NCBI GenBank assembly: GCA_964621445.1
Contig: CAZUNO010000014.1
Span: forward strand, 11,991-75,990
From: CAZUNO01 sp964621445 [NCBI: Candidatus Hadarchaeota archaeon]
Lineage (GTDB): Archaea > CAYQAE01 > CAYVLA01
Direction of reading: 5' to 3'
DNA: 64,000 nt
Made by a program: the position numbers and the translations under genes. The notes below the pieces were generated by a model, which saw nothing but the letters and a program-made list of their open reading frames with translations, ran no database searches and was not told where the DNA came from. Positions 44,545-54,045 of the stretch are shown here, piece after piece. Each line of letters begins with the position of its first letter. Position 1 is the stretch's first letter.

Positions 44545-46158
44545 ATGGTCGATGTTAGTCCCGAGCAGGTCAAGGTACAAGGAGTGGCCGACCCAACGAT
44601 TTACGAGGATTACGCAGAAAGGGAGCTTAGAAGGTGGCTGGAGGGGATCGCCGACCAGGATGACCCCACCAGTAAGCAGGCCGTAATTCAACTGGTGGCA
44701 GATGGTTCACTTTCCGGTGAGGAGTTCTCGATAATCCCGGCAGAGTATGGTATCAGGATATCCGGAGGAAGACCCCGGGGGGTGCTTTACGGGGTGTACG
44801 AGTTCCTTGACCGTTATGGAGGGGTCAGGTGGCTCAGTCACGATTGTACACATACGCCCGATAAGGGGATCCTTTCGATCCCTGAACCCGGTATCTGCTT
44901 TGAGCCGCTTCTATCATACAGGGAACCCTACATTACCGAGGCCTTTGACGGTGACTGGTCGGCCAGGAACAGGATGAACTCAAACAGGGCCGATCTCCAG
45001 GACTATCACGGGGGAAAGATAACCTATGCGGGATTCGTTCACACATTCAACAAGCTAGTCCCGCCCGAGGAATATTTCTCCTCTCACCCCGAGTACTTCT
45101 CGGAGTTGGACGGGGAGAGGATCTCGGAAAAGACCCAGCTCTGCCTAACTAACCCCGATGTGGTGCGCATTGCCGCCCAGAGGGCCATATCTTGGCTGAG
45201 GGAGAATCCCCAGGCGGACATCGTCTCCGTAAGCCAGAATGATTGGCGAAATCCCTGCCAGTGTAGGGAGTGTTCCAGGATTGACGAGGAGGAGGGAACG
45301 CATGCCGGCTCTCTTTTGCATTTCGTGAACCGCGTTGCCGAAAGGATCGAGGAGGAGTTCCCGGATAAGTTGGTTGACACCCTGGCCTATCAGTACACCC
45401 GCAAGCCGCCCAGGAACATCAGGCCCAGAAAAAACGTGGTGGTTCGGCTGTGCAGCATCGAATGCTGCTTCTCGCACCCTCTGGCCGAGTGCCCGGAAAA
45501 CAGGGAATTCAGAACCGATACCCAGGGATGGTCGAGGGTGGCTCATACCCTTCACGTTTGGGATTATGTCACCAACTTCAGGCATTATCTCATGCCCTTC
45601 CCAAATCTGAGGGTCCTTCAGCCTAACGTGAGGTTCTTCGCCTACAACAGCGTGAAGGGCATATTCGAGGAGGGCAACTACTCCGATGGAGGCGGGGGAG
45701 CATTCGCAGCCCTGAAGTCATATCTCCTCTCCCGGATATTGTGGAAACCTTACTGTGATCTGGAGTCGGCGATGGAGGAGTTCACCGAGGGATACTATGG
45801 GGAGGCAGGAAAGGGTGTCAGGGAGTACATCGATTTGCTTCACGACGACGTGGAGAGCAAGGGAGTACACGTAAGGATATACGATGACCCGGATCACTTC
45901 CTGGACATGGATATGATAGATAACTACGAATCCATCATCCAGGATGCGGAGAAGAAGTGCCGGAACCCCGACGAAAAGGCCAGGGTCAGGAAGGTGCGAC
46001 TTCCACTAGCCTATTCCAGGATGTTCCTGATGGAAGAGGGTGACCAGAAGCGAAGGTTGATGCGTGAATTTGTCGAGGAGTGCAGGGCATTGGGGATTAC
46101 CGAGGTTTCCGAGAGGAAGTCGGTGGGCGAGTTCGACAAAAGAGTAGAAAACCAATAG
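44545..46158 (+). CDS. DUF4838-family glycosidase-like protein
   Basis: 537 residues from ATG 44545. The N-terminal region has the GH67N/GH20b-like carbohydrate-enzyme fold (EYGIRISGGRPRGVLYGVYE, YEFLDRYGGVRWL), followed by a TIM-barrel-like domain with SVSQNDWRNPCQCRECSRID, in which Asn-Asp and the Cys cluster are characteristic of DUF4838. No signal peptide. The family is widespread in polysaccharide-degrading bacteria and its reaction is unknown. The gene lies away from the other glycosidase-like genes. Confidence 0.8.
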   Translation: MVDVSPEQVKVQGVADPTIYEDYAERELRRWLEGIADQDDPTSKQAVIQLVADGSLSGEEFSIIPAEYGIRISGGRPRGVLYGVYEFLDRYGGVRWLSHDCTHTPDKGILSIPEPGICFEPLLSYREPYITEAFDGDWSARNRMNSNRADLQDYHGGKITYAGFVHTFNKLVPPEEYFSSHPEYFSELDGERISEKTQLCLTNPDVVRIAAQRAISWLRENPQADIVSVSQNDWRNPCQCRECSRIDEEEGTHAGSLLHFVNRVAERIEEEFPDKLVDTLAYQYTRKPPRNIRPRKNVVVRLCSIECCFSHPLAECPENREFRTDTQGWSRVAHTLHVWDYVTNFRHYLMPFPNLRVLQPNVRFFAYNSVKGIFEEGNYSDGGGGAFAALKSYLLSRILWKPYCDLESAMEEFTEGYYGEAGKGVREYIDLLHDDVESKGVHVRIYDDPDHFLDMDMIDNYESIIQDAEKKCRNPDEKARVRKVRLPLAYSRMFLMEEGDQKRRLMREFVEECRALGITEVSERKSVGEFDKRVENQ

Positions 46159-46542
46159 ATAAGAGAATATATTGTAATATACAAATATACAAAAAATTGT
46201 TAGCAAATAAAACCATGAGACGAATTTGGGATTCAAAGGCAAATATACGTGTCGAAAAATGCGTTAAAATATTTCGTGTAAAACATTGGGATAACACTAA
46301 TTTTAAACAAAACCACTTTATTTTCATAACAAATACATATATACTGGATCCCAAGGGACTTCGCGGTCGGCTTCCATTTTTAATCAGGAAAGGGGAACAT
46401 AGGGGATTCTTCTCAGGCGACCTCTACCTGATTTCCTTGGGGTCTACTTATTTTCACTTCCCGGCCCGGTAATAGGGAAAGATTCAAAACTGAACCCTTT
46501 TAGGGGAGTCCGAATCGAAGCTAGAGTCGAGAGTGCGTTGAT
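46159..46542. other. AT-rich intergenic region
   Basis: About 380 nt, rich in A and T from 46160 to 46340, with no supported coding frame. The stretch immediately after the DUF4838 stop probably includes its transcription end. GC returns to normal before asd. I see nothing else. Confidence 0.5.
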
Positions 46543-47604
46543 ATGTCACTAGAGGTCACGGTCGTAGGAGTGGGTATGGTGGGGGATCGGATCCTATCCA
46601 TACTCAAGGAAAGGGATTTTCCCATGGAATGGCCCCCCGTGGTTTGCGCCACCCACGAGAGGGAGGAGGAACTCGCCGGGGAGACCGTATTGGTCGAGGA
46701 GACCGATGAGGATAGCTTCAAGGACGCCGACGTGGTTTTCTTCGCTGGAAGGGAGGGTGCGAAGGGCGCCAGCGTAATGTGGCGGGAAAGCGCGGAGAGG
46801 GCCGGAGCCATAAGCATCGATAACGGTTCGGATTTCCGAATGGATCCCGCGGTTCCCCTGGTGGTCCCCGAGGTTAATATGGATGCCGTTTCGGAGGAGG
46901 ACCGATTCATCTCCAGTCCTAACTGCTCAACCATACCCATGGCCATGATTATCTCCTGTCTGGAGGCGGAGACCGAGGTGGAGAGGGTGGTTGTTTCAAC
47001 CTACCAGAGCGTGTCCGGGTGGGGGGTCAAGGCCAACCAGGAACTGATGAACCAGCTGCCCTACGCCATGGAATCGAAGGAGGATATCCCCTTCGACCCC
47101 ACCGTACTGGCGCAGCCCATAGTCTTCAATTACATTCCCCACATAGACAGCTTCAAGGAGACCGGTTACACCAAGGAGGAAATGAAGATGGTTCATGAAA
47201 CCCAGAAGATCCTGGGGAATGAATCAGTGGCCATCAGTCCCACTACGGTGAGAGTCCCGGTCCCCATAGGTCACGGCGAGAGCATCAACCTGGAGATGAG
47301 GGATGGTATCGATGCCGATGAGGCGCGTGACCTGCTATCGAATTTCCCAGGGATTACGGTGGTCGATGAACCAAACCCCGATAATCCGCGAAATGATCCC
47401 CTGGAAAGGACCTATCCGACGGCCCGTGACCTCAGTAAGCCCCAATACAGGGACGATGTCCTGGTGGGCCGGATCAGGAATGATCCAACTGTTGAAAACG
47501 GGATCAATCTATGGTGCGTCTCCGATAACCTGAGAAAGGGCGCCGCTCTCAATGTAATTCAGATAGCCGAGGCACTAATAGATAGGGAAACCCTCAGTCC
47601 CTAG
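46543..47604 (+). CDS. asd: Aspartate-semialdehyde dehydrogenase
   Basis: 353 residues. VTVVGVGMVGDRILSIL binds NADP, the nucleophile Cys is in SSPNCSTIPM, VVVSTYQSVSGWG gives the Gln, PVPIGHGESINLEM the His, and CVSDNLRKGAALNVIQIAE is the C-terminal signature. The overall pattern is bacterial-type. It makes aspartate semialdehyde for threonine, methionine and lysine synthesis. Not in an obvious operon. Confidence 0.93.
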   Translation: MSLEVTVVGVGMVGDRILSILKERDFPMEWPPVVCATHEREEELAGETVLVEETDEDSFKDADVVFFAGREGAKGASVMWRESAERAGAISIDNGSDFRMDPAVPLVVPEVNMDAVSEEDRFISSPNCSTIPMAMIISCLEAETEVERVVVSTYQSVSGWGVKANQELMNQLPYAMESKEDIPFDPTVLAQPIVFNYIPHIDSFKETGYTKEEMKMVHETQKILGNESVAISPTTVRVPVPIGHGESINLEMRDGIDADEARDLLSNFPGITVVDEPNPDNPRNDPLERTYPTARDLSKPQYRDDVLVGRIRNDPTVENGINLWCVSDNLRKGAALNVIQIAEALIDRETLSP

Positions 47605-47691
47605 ATAGGTAACCAATAAGCGTTCAAACACCAGTTCCTAGTGTAACGTTTAAGAATTGCTCCACTTTTGAGTTTTTCGAGGTGACTTTAA

Positions 47692-47880
47692 GTGAAGGCA
47701 GTGGTAGATGAGGAACTTTGTACGGGATGTGAACTCTGCGTTGAAACTTGTCCAGAGGTATTCGAGATGAAAGGAGACGTCAGCGTGGCAATTGTGGATG
47801 TCGTACCCGAGGATGCCGAGGACTGTGCCGAACAGGCGGCGGAGGAATGTCCCGTTCAGGCCATCGTAATAGAGGAGTAG
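47692..47880 (+). CDS. Single-cluster ferredoxin
   Basis: 62 residues from GTG 47692. One [4Fe-4S] motif CTGCELCVETCP and a matching distal Cys-Pro in EECPVQAIVI, with a Cys in EDCAEQAAEEC that may form a disulfide as in monocluster ferredoxins. Acidic, typical of electron carriers. It stands alone after asd. Confidence 0.88.
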   Translation: MKAVVDEELCTGCELCVETCPEVFEMKGDVSVAIVDVVPEDAEDCAEQAAEECPVQAIVIEE

Positions 47881-48053
47881 ATGGCCCAAACGGAAAATCA
47901 GTTGATCTTCAATTATTCTAAACGGGTTGGAGTATCCGAGTTTTTTTGGCTTCAACCCCTCTTTTTATATTACCTTTTCGCCAAGTTCTGGCGTCTACTG
48001 ACCGCTAGGAGCACAGATATATCAGGTAAAACACCCGCTTTAGCTGAAAGCCG

Positions 48054-48686
48054 ATGAACGAGACCCAAGAATTGAAGCTGCCTGACCATATCCTGGTCAG
48101 GAAGGGGGATAGAGTCACGGTAACCGAGAGAAGTTCGGGCGAGAGGAGGGCCATCAGTACCCGAGGGTCCATGCAGGTTGAGAGGTCAAGACCCAGGGTA
48201 AGGTTCCTAGCGGCCCTGGCCTCCGGTGTCCTGGCAGTATACTTCTCCTATATGTTCATCCCCAGAGTCTTCTCATCCCCCGTGGAGATGGTTCTACTCC
48301 CGGTCCTGGTTTCCCTTCCCATAATCCTGGACTTCATTTTTAATGGCAAGGTGGCCCTCGTATCCTATATCATCGCCTTCCTGGCCTTCGCAATATATGA
48401 GGGGGTTGCTTCCGGCCAGGAGGTCAGCCTGGGAATGATATTCCTGATAAGCGAATCCGCTCAGGGATCAGAATATCTATTTGTGCCAGCCTCGGACATG
48501 GTGACCGCCATGTTCATGGGTCTACTTCCCTTTCTGACCCTGCGAATGGTCGGTCAGGCCATGGCCAGACTCAGGGTACATATCCCCTCCTCGGAAGGGG
48601 AGTACGTCATGGAACTGAGCCACGGCGGTCTTGTAAAGGAACTGGAATCCTTCCTGGAAGAGAACGGGGTGAAGGTAGGTTCATGA
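48054..48686 (+). CDS. Polytopic membrane protein, unrecognised
   Basis: 210 residues: a basic soluble N-terminus (about 1-48) with VTVTERSSGERR, four to five membrane helices (about 50-180, including ALVSYIIAFLAFAIYEGVA), and a C-terminal soluble segment VMELSHGGLVKELESFLEENG. No family recognised. The stop overlaps the phosphoribosyltransferase start by ATGA, so the two are translationally coupled. Confidence 0.7.
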   Translation: MNETQELKLPDHILVRKGDRVTVTERSSGERRAISTRGSMQVERSRPRVRFLAALASGVLAVYFSYMFIPRVFSSPVEMVLLPVLVSLPIILDFIFNGKVALVSYIIAFLAFAIYEGVASGQEVSLGMIFLISESAQGSEYLFVPASDMVTAMFMGLLPFLTLRMVGQAMARLRVHIPSSEGEYVMELSHGGLVKELESFLEENGVKVGS

Positions 48687-49396
48687 GCTTTGCCCGGCGA
48701 GAATTGCCGGAAAACGTGATCGATGACCCCGATCTGAGGAACTCTATTAACGTATTTTCTAACAGGCTTGAGGCCGGAGAGAGGTTAGAAGATTTAATTG
48801 GTTCCCGGTTGGAGGGACCAGCCCACGTGTTCGCCATACCCTCGGGCGGGATACCGGTTGGCATGGAGGTGGCCCGGCATCTGAATTCCCAACTGCGCAT
48901 GCTACCGGTCAGGAAGCTGACCATACCCGGTAACCCCGAGGCGGGATACGGAGCAATTTCCCTGACCGGGAAGACGGTTTTTAACCAACGCCTCCTACGG
49001 TCCCTGGCCCTCGAGGATGAGGATATCTCCAGGTCTAAGGAGGAGGCAAGGGAGAAGATAGAGCGAAGGGTGGAAGAATTCGAGCTGAGCACGGACCTCC
49101 AGGACCTGAAGGGAAGGGATGTCCTGGTGGTGGACGACGGACTTGCCTCCGGCTACACTATGCTGTGTGCTATAGAAACCGTGGTTGATCAACACCCGGA
49201 AAGTCTGGCCGTAGCGGTTCCCACCGGTTCTGCCAGGGCGGTGACCAGGCTTGCCGGGAATTTGGATCTGGTTTTTTGTCTAAACGTCAGGTGGGGCCCG
49301 GTGTTCGCGGTGGCCGATGCTTACCAGAGATGGCATGACCTGAGCGATCGCGAGGTTATTGATCTTATAGATGGATCAAAAATGGGCCATGTTTGA
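48683..49396 (+). CDS. Phosphoribosyltransferase-family protein (COG1926-like)
   Basis: 237 residues. The PRPP-binding motif is [15 protein letters not shown], and [18 protein letters not shown] and [13 protein letters not shown] are early motifs of predicted phosphoribosyltransferases (COG1926). A long charged helix lies between. The substrate is unknown. Coupled by ATGA overlap to the membrane protein upstream, and followed by tatA. Confidence 0.8.
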   Translation: MSFARRELPENVIDDPDLRNSINVFSNRLEAGERLEDLIGSRLEGPAHVFAIPSGGIPVGMEVARHLNSQLRMLPVRKLTIPGNPEAGYGAISLTGKTVFNQRLLRSLALEDEDISRSKEEAREKIERRVEEFELSTDLQDLKGRDVLVVDDGLASGYTMLCAIETVVDQHPESLAVAVPTGSARAVTRLAGNLDLVFCLNVRWGPVFAVADAYQRWHDLSDREVIDLIDGSKMGHV

Positions 49397-49449
49397 GGTC
49401 GATACAAGCATTTAAGAGATTTAAGAGAAACCTATCCATCGGTGTTGGG

Positions 49450-49731
49450 TTGTTCTTCCCGGGAATAGGGCCTACTGAGCTGTTGCTCATACTAGCAATC
49501 GTGCTTCTCATCTTCGGCGGAAAGAAGATACCGGAGCTCATGAGATCGATGGGGGAGGGAGTAAAGGAGTTCAAGAAGGCCTCCAAGGAGCTTAGCGAGG
49601 AGGAGTCCCCCAAAAAGAACGAGGAGAAAAAGGAGGATCTAAAGGGAGCGGCCCGGGCGCTGGGTATCTCCACCGAGGGAAAGACTGATGAGGAGCTGCG
49701 GAAGGAGATATCTGAAAACGTAAAGGGCTAA
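49450..49731 (+). CDS. tatA: Sec-independent translocase component TatA/E
   Basis: 93 residues from TTG 49450, chosen because the TATA-like ATTTAAGAG is about 26 nt upstream. [20 protein letters not shown] is the TatA membrane segment and [20 protein letters not shown] the FGxxKLPELARSLG hinge and amphipathic helix. A Lys/Glu-rich tail ends with [18 protein letters not shown], an unusual extra helix. It forms the twin-arginine pore with TatC, which is not in the window. Confidence 0.9.
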   Translation: MFFPGIGPTELLLILAIVLLIFGGKKIPELMRSMGEGVKEFKKASKELSEEESPKKNEEKKEDLKGAARALGISTEGKTDEELRKEISENVKG

Positions 49732-49740
49732 TTCTATCAC

Positions 49741-49748
49741 ATTTAAAT
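49741..49748 (+). promoter_or_regulatory. TATA box of the stand-alone RAM gene
   Basis: ATTTAAAT centred 27 nt before ATG 49772, a leaderless arrangement. Confidence 0.5.
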
Positions 49749-49771
49749 CGTCTAGGACCCCCCTGGTCACA

Positions 49772-50002
49772 ATGGTTACTGCCTTTGTTATGATAGTGTC
49801 GGAGCCGGGGAAGGAAAAGGAGCTGGCCCAGGAACTTGAGGAAATGCCGCAGGTTAAGCAGATCTGGGAGGTCTACGGCGAGTATGACCTTGTCATTCGC
49901 ATAGTGATCGATAAGCTGCAGGTTCTTGACAGTTTCGTCCGTGAAAAGATTCGAAGGATGTCCTCGGTCCGTCTGACCACCACCATGATCAGCATCGAGT
50001 AG
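49772..50002 (+). CDS. Stand-alone Lrp/AsnC ligand-binding (RAM) domain
   Basis: 76 residues: the whole protein is the effector domain of Lrp/AsnC regulators (AFVMIVSEPGKEKELAQELE, VYGEYDLVIRIVIDKLQVLD and TTTMISIE). No DNA-binding helix-turn-helix is present. Such proteins bind amino acids and may modulate full-length regulators by co-assembly. It is followed 16 nt later by a phosphoribosyltransferase gene. Confidence 0.9.
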   Translation: MVTAFVMIVSEPGKEKELAQELEEMPQVKQIWEVYGEYDLVIRIVIDKLQVLDSFVREKIRRMSSVRLTTTMISIE

Positions 50003-50018
50003 AAGCCGAGGGGAGCGG

Positions 50019-50615
50019 TTGGAATACCTCTTTGTTAATTGGCATCATATCGAGACCCTAGTGGCTACTCTGGCAGAATCCATAAGGAAGCGAGATTTTC
50101 GACCCGACATGATCGTGGGGGTCTCCAGAGGCGGTCTGGTTCCCACCCGCCTCCTCTCCGATTACCTGGATGTCCGAAACGTGGCGGTGCTGGGGGTTGC
50201 CTTTTACCAGGACCTGGGAGAGACCGGTAATGAGCCGCGGATAACCCATCCCCTAAGACGGGATGTTGGGGGTAAGAAGGTGGTGCTTGTGGATGACGTA
50301 GCGGACACGGGATCAAGCCTGGAGAAGGCAATGTCCCATGTTTCGGGTCTGGAGCCCTCCAGCCTCCTGGTCTGTACCCTCCACCTAAAGCCCTGGTCCA
50401 CCTTTGAGCCCCACATATACGCGGAGGAGACCGATAAGTGGATTATATATGCCTGGGAAAAGATGGAGGCCGGGTCCCATATAGTGAAGGATGTCGGAAA
50501 TGGGAAAGCTGAGGATGGACTTCTTGCCGCTGGGTTCTCCAGCAATGATATCGAGCTTCTCCGCAGTCTGAAGCTAAAGGGTCTAGACCCTGACACGCTT
50601 GAGAACGAGCATTAA
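50019..50615 (+). CDS. Phosphoribosyltransferase (xanthine/hypoxanthine-type)
   Basis: 198 residues from TTG 50019. The PRPP loop is VVLVDDVADTGSSL, with IVGVSRGGLVPTRLLSDYL as the early motif and DKWIIYAWEKMEA as a base-contact region, all as in archaeal xanthine/hypoxanthine phosphoribosyltransferases. It would salvage purine bases. The C-terminus is longer than in GptA and ends in a helix. Overlaps the convergent VTT gene by 33 nt. Confidence 0.85.
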   Translation: MEYLFVNWHHIETLVATLAESIRKRDFRPDMIVGVSRGGLVPTRLLSDYLDVRNVAVLGVAFYQDLGETGNEPRITHPLRRDVGGKKVVLVDDVADTGSSLEKAMSHVSGLEPSSLLVCTLHLKPWSTFEPHIYAEETDKWIIYAWEKMEAGSHIVKDVGNGKAEDGLLAAGFSSNDIELLRSLKLKGLDPDTLENEH

Positions 50616-51200
50616 AACCCCGAACCCGATAACCCCCACCAGGAGCAGCCAGGGGGGGAGCCTCATGACTCTCAGTCCGTGGGCCAAAAACAGGCATCTC
50701 GGTATCTTACCTATTAGCGTGCCCACGAAGAACCTCAACGAGTTATATCGAACATAGCCCATGGCAAGCCCAAGAAGGTCCATGGGCAGGGGGGTGAAGG
50801 CAAAGATTGGTATGGCCCAAAACCCGTATTTGCTCGAAACGTCCTTGGGGTCGGTATACCTCTTAATCCACCTCCCGCCCACGAAGTAGGCGCTGTGGGC
50901 GGGGATTCCATTTCTCTCCCTGTTCATCCTTTTTCTCAGGGATACCAGGTTATTTGAGAGCCTGCCCAAACCATAGGCAACCATCTCGCCCAGGGCAGCC
51001 GCCAGGCCGGCTATGATCCCCACCCTGGTGGGGTCCAGGCCCACCGACTGGCTGGCCGCCCAGGGCACGTACACCACATCGGCCACCGGGAAGAACAGAA
51101 TGGATGCTGCCGATATCAGGGAAACCACGAACACGCCGGTGAGCCCGGCGCCCTGAATGAGGGCATTTGACCATTCCATCACGTCGAACACCATGATCAC
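50583..51200 (-). CDS. VTT/DedA-family membrane protein
   Basis: 205 residues with about five membrane helices. FFPVADVVYVPWAA near the N-terminus, GEMVAYGLGRL and FAFTPLPMDLLGLAMGYVRY are the re-entrant VTT (SNARE-associated) signature. The family flips lipids such as polyprenyl-phosphate. The protein is followed by the TIM-barrel gene on the same strand, so a short operon is possible. Confidence 0.85.
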   Translation of the reverse strand: MIMVFDVMEWSNALIQGAGLTGVFVVSLISAASILFFPVADVVYVPWAASQSVGLDPTRVGIIAGLAAALGEMVAYGLGRLSNNLVSLRKRMNRERNGIPAHSAYFVGGRWIKRYTDPKDVSSKYGFWAIPIFAFTPLPMDLLGLAMGYVRYNSLRFFVGTLIGKIPRCLFLAHGLRVMRLPPWLLLVGVIGFGVLMLVLKRVRV

Positions 51201-51241
51201 ATCCGGTTAGTTATAATCCCTTTACCGACGGTAATCCCTTC

Positions 51242-52330
51242 TTACCTTTTCCTGTTTGATTTAACCGGGCTTTCATCGCCAGAACGATGTCTATGGAGAC
51301 CGAACCCGATCAGGAAGACGATGGCCAGTATGGCTACCGCCGGTAGTAGCAGGCCCGGGGACCGGGCCCTTGAAAGCTGATTCCAATAATCTTCAGTCGT
51401 GGTGCCGAACCTGAATAGAATGATTCCCTGAGCTTCCGACTTCATGGCCGAGTTCACTGCCTCCCTCACCTGCTTGGCCGGGATGTCAAATGCCTGTATA
51501 CCGGACCAAACTTCACCAGCACCCTCCGCCTTTAGGGCCTTGACGCCCCCTCCCACCCAGCTAGGGGGCTGCTGCATGAGGAAGTGATAGGTGTGTGCGA
51601 CAAGGAAATCGGTCCTGGTGGAGAAGGCCTCCACGTCCTGTCCCCTGGCCAGGCGCTCGGACTGTTGAAACATGTCGATGAAGATGGATAGCTCGCCTTG
51701 GGTGGTTTGGCGAATGGAGTTCAGTAGGTCCACCATCCCCTGGTTTCTCCACTCGAAGAAGCGTCCCAGCAGTTTCTGGTTGGAGGTTATGTTGGCCAAG
51801 GTCAGGTTGATGTTCATGTGGATGGAGAAAGATTTGATGGTGGAGTTATCGAAGGGCCCGGGGTAGGGCACCGTGAAATAGTCAAGGAAAAATCCATCGG
51901 GTTGAAGTCTGGATTCCAGTCCCTCGATCCACTCCAGGAGGGCGTTCCTGTACCCCATATGAAGGGGATTAACTAGCCCGCTGTCCGATATCTCCGTGTT
52001 GGAGACCAGGGCGGACTCGGGATGCCGGGAGACGTACTCACGGTTTCTGAAGGTGGTTATCCAGGCGTGAAAATCTATTCCCGGCTTCATCTGGTTTCTG
52101 ATATTGGAGATCCTCTCCAATTCCTCCTCCTGGGGAGGGAGTGGCACCAGGAAGAACACGGCCTGGATATCGTTTTCGTCCAGGACCTGCCGTATCTCCG
52201 CCGGGCTGAGGCCCTTGACCCCGCTGAGTTTCATCCAAACTGCGAACGTGGGGCGGGCGGCCCCTGCGGTCTGGACTACCAGAAATGAGGACAATAAGAA
52301 AATGGTCAATATTTGGGCCCTAGATCCCAA
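51242..52330 (-). CDS. Secreted TIM-barrel glycosidase-like protein with C-terminal anchor
   Basis: 362 residues. Signal peptide about 1-24 (ending AGAARP), a barrel domain with DFHAWITTFRNREYV, GFFLDYFTVPYPG (Asp) and IFIDMFQQSERL, resembling GHL10/DUF4015-like glycosidase-like families, and a C-terminal membrane helix (LLLPAVAILAIVFLIGFGL) with a basic tail. It is predicted to act on the outer face of the membrane. Its 5' end overlaps the small upstream gene by 11 nt. Confidence 0.7.
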   Translation of the reverse strand: MGSRAQILTIFLLSSFLVVQTAGAARPTFAVWMKLSGVKGLSPAEIRQVLDENDIQAVFFLVPLPPQEEELERISNIRNQMKPGIDFHAWITTFRNREYVSRHPESALVSNTEISDSGLVNPLHMGYRNALLEWIEGLESRLQPDGFFLDYFTVPYPGPFDNSTIKSFSIHMNINLTLANITSNQKLLGRFFEWRNQGMVDLLNSIRQTTQGELSIFIDMFQQSERLARGQDVEAFSTRTDFLVAHTYHFLMQQPPSWVGGGVKALKAEGAGEVWSGIQAFDIPAKQVREAVNSAMKSEAQGIILFRFGTTTEDYWNQLSRARSPGLLLPAVAILAIVFLIGFGLHRHRSGDESPVKSNRKR

Positions 52331-52595
52331 ATTCTTCCTCCGAATATCCCAGTGGCTTTGTCGGGTGGCCCTTTGTGGTTACTATGGGCTTGAGTTTTCT
52401 ACCGAATCTCAGAGTTGCCTGTTCTCCGTAGTAGTACCTTCTTTTTCCCATGGGAGCCTCGGAGTCGACTCTGATCCCCCTATCCGTGGAAAGGAGATCG
52501 AAGAAACGCTTCCCGTCCAGGGTAAATCTATAGCCACGCTCCGTTTTTTCCCACTCTAGATGGGCATCTTCCGGATACTGGACGTGGATCTTCAC
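52320..52595 (-). CDS. Small protein, unrecognised, upstream of the anchored glycosidase-like gene
   Basis: 91 residues from GTG 52595. It has a compact beta-rich pattern (KIHVQYPEDAHLEWEKTE, RRYYYGEQATLRFG) and no membrane segment or family match that I recognise. Its 3' end overlaps the glycosidase-like gene by 11 nt, indicating an operon. The palindromic TATA box at 52617-52624 puts transcription start at the GTG. Confidence 0.6.
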   Translation of the reverse strand: MKIHVQYPEDAHLEWEKTERGYRFTLDGKRFFDLLSTDRGIRVDSEAPMGKRRYYYGEQATLRFGRKLKPIVTTKGHPTKPLGYSEEEFGI

Positions 52596-52616
52596 GAAGG
52601 GAATCCCTCACCGGGG

Positions 52617-52624
52617 CTTATAAG
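52617..52624. promoter_or_regulatory. Palindromic TATA box (minus operon)
   Basis: CTTATAAG is self-complementary and centred 26 nt from GTG 52595 on the minus strand. A second box, GATATAGG at 52652-52659, serves the divergent M20 gene. Confidence 0.55.
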
Positions 52625-52651
52625 TTTGAGTGGATCTCAATTCAAAAACAG

Positions 52652-52659
52652 AGATATAG
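52652..52659 (+). promoter_or_regulatory. TATA-like box of the M20 gene
   Basis: GATATAGG about 26 nt before ATG 52681, consistent with a leaderless transcript and used to pick that start. Confidence 0.4.
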
Positions 52660-52680
52660 GTGGAGTGGATAGTACGGGGC

Positions 52681-54045
52681 ATGGACGAGGAGACTAGAAA
52701 GCTAGTGGATGATGGCTTTGACAGCTACCTGGAGGAGCTAGTCCAGCTGGTCAGGAAACCGAGCGTATCAGCGACCGGGGAGGGCGTTGAGGAGTGCGCC
52801 AACTACCTGGCGGGGAGGATGTCGAGCTACGGGATAGAGACCGAAATACTGGAGGTCGAGGGCGGACAGCCGGTGATTATCGGGGAGATCGGCGGGGATA
52901 TGGAAGGACCAGTGCTTTTAGTTTACGATCATTACGACGTTCAGCCCCCGGAGCCGCTGGAGGAATGGGAAAGGGAGCCCTTCTCCGGGGAGGTATCGGA
53001 GGGACGGGTTCACGGTCGGGGTACAACCGATAGCAAGGGGAATCTGATGGCCTACCTGTTGGCGATCCGGGTACTGGACGAGATGGGGGATTTTCCTTTA
53101 CATGTGAAGCTCATGTTCGAGGGCCAGGAGGAGATAGGAAGCCCCAACCTGAGGTCCTTCGTCAATTCCCATCGGGAGCTATTAGAGGCCGACGCCGCGG
53201 TCTGCTGCGACGCCGAGAGGGACCCCTCCGGCCGACCCATGATTAGCCTGGGAATGAAGGGTCTGATATACCTGGAGCTAGAGTCCAGGAAGGCCGACAG
53301 GGATGCCCACTCCTCCAAAGCGGCATTGCTGCCCAGTGCTGCCTGGCGACTGATGCAGGCCCTGAACACCCTGAGGGATTCCCATGGGAGGATCTCCATT
53401 GAGGGCTGGGAGGAGGGCCTGGTCGAACCCGGGGAACGGGAGATGGAGCTGATGCGGAATATACCCTTTGACGAGGAGGAGGTGAAGAGGGAGTACGGGG
53501 TGTCAGAGCTCCTGAATGGGAGGCACGGCCTGGATGCCCTGCGGGGGTATCTATACGAACCGACATGTAACATAGCAGGGCTCACCTCCGGCTACCAGGG
53601 GGAGGGGTCAAAGACGGTTCTGCCCTCCCAGGCCAGGGCCAAGATGGATATGAGGCTGGTCTATGACCAGAAGGCCGACAGGTGCATCGAGCTACTGAGG
53701 AAACACCTATCGGATAACGGTTTCCAGGACCTGGAGGTGAAATGCCTCTCCAAGCTCGAGCCCTCACATACCCCGGTGGATGCTCCCATAGCCAAGGCTG
53801 CGGCGGCGGCTTGCAGGGAGGTCTACGGCCAGGAGGCGGTAATCTATCCTAAGCACCACGCCTCGGGGCCGGACTACCTGTTCACCAAAGACCTGGGAAT
53901 CCATTCCATATGGACCGGGTGTCCGCCGGCGGATGGCCATGCACATGCCCCCAACGAGTTCATAGGCCCGGAAGATTTCAGGATGGGAATCATGTATGCC
54001 TGCCAGATTATGAGAAGATTCGCTGACCAGGCGGATGGTGGCTAG
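52681..54045 (+). CDS. M20-family metallopeptidase (dipeptidase-like)
   Basis: 454 residues. Metal ligands are in VYDHYDVQPP (His), GRGTTDSKG (bridging Asp), EGQEEIGSPN (catalytic and ligand Glu), CDAERDPSG and HAHAPNEFI. The lid domain spans about 210-340. The pattern fits the peptidase M20 dipeptidase/CNDP-like branch. It would hydrolyse dipeptides or related amides in the cytoplasm. The stop overlaps the next convergent gene by 4 nt. Confidence 0.92.
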   Translation: MDEETRKLVDDGFDSYLEELVQLVRKPSVSATGEGVEECANYLAGRMSSYGIETEILEVEGGQPVIIGEIGGDMEGPVLLVYDHYDVQPPEPLEEWEREPFSGEVSEGRVHGRGTTDSKGNLMAYLLAIRVLDEMGDFPLHVKLMFEGQEEIGSPNLRSFVNSHRELLEADAAVCCDAERDPSGRPMISLGMKGLIYLELESRKADRDAHSSKAALLPSAAWRLMQALNTLRDSHGRISIEGWEEGLVEPGEREMELMRNIPFDEEEVKREYGVSELLNGRHGLDALRGYLYEPTCNIAGLTSGYQGEGSKTVLPSQARAKMDMRLVYDQKADRCIELLRKHLSDNGFQDLEVKCLSKLEPSHTPVDAPIAKAAAAACREVYGQEAVIYPKHHASGPDYLFTKDLGIHSIWTGCPPADGHAHAPNEFIGPEDFRMGIMYACQIMRRFADQADGG

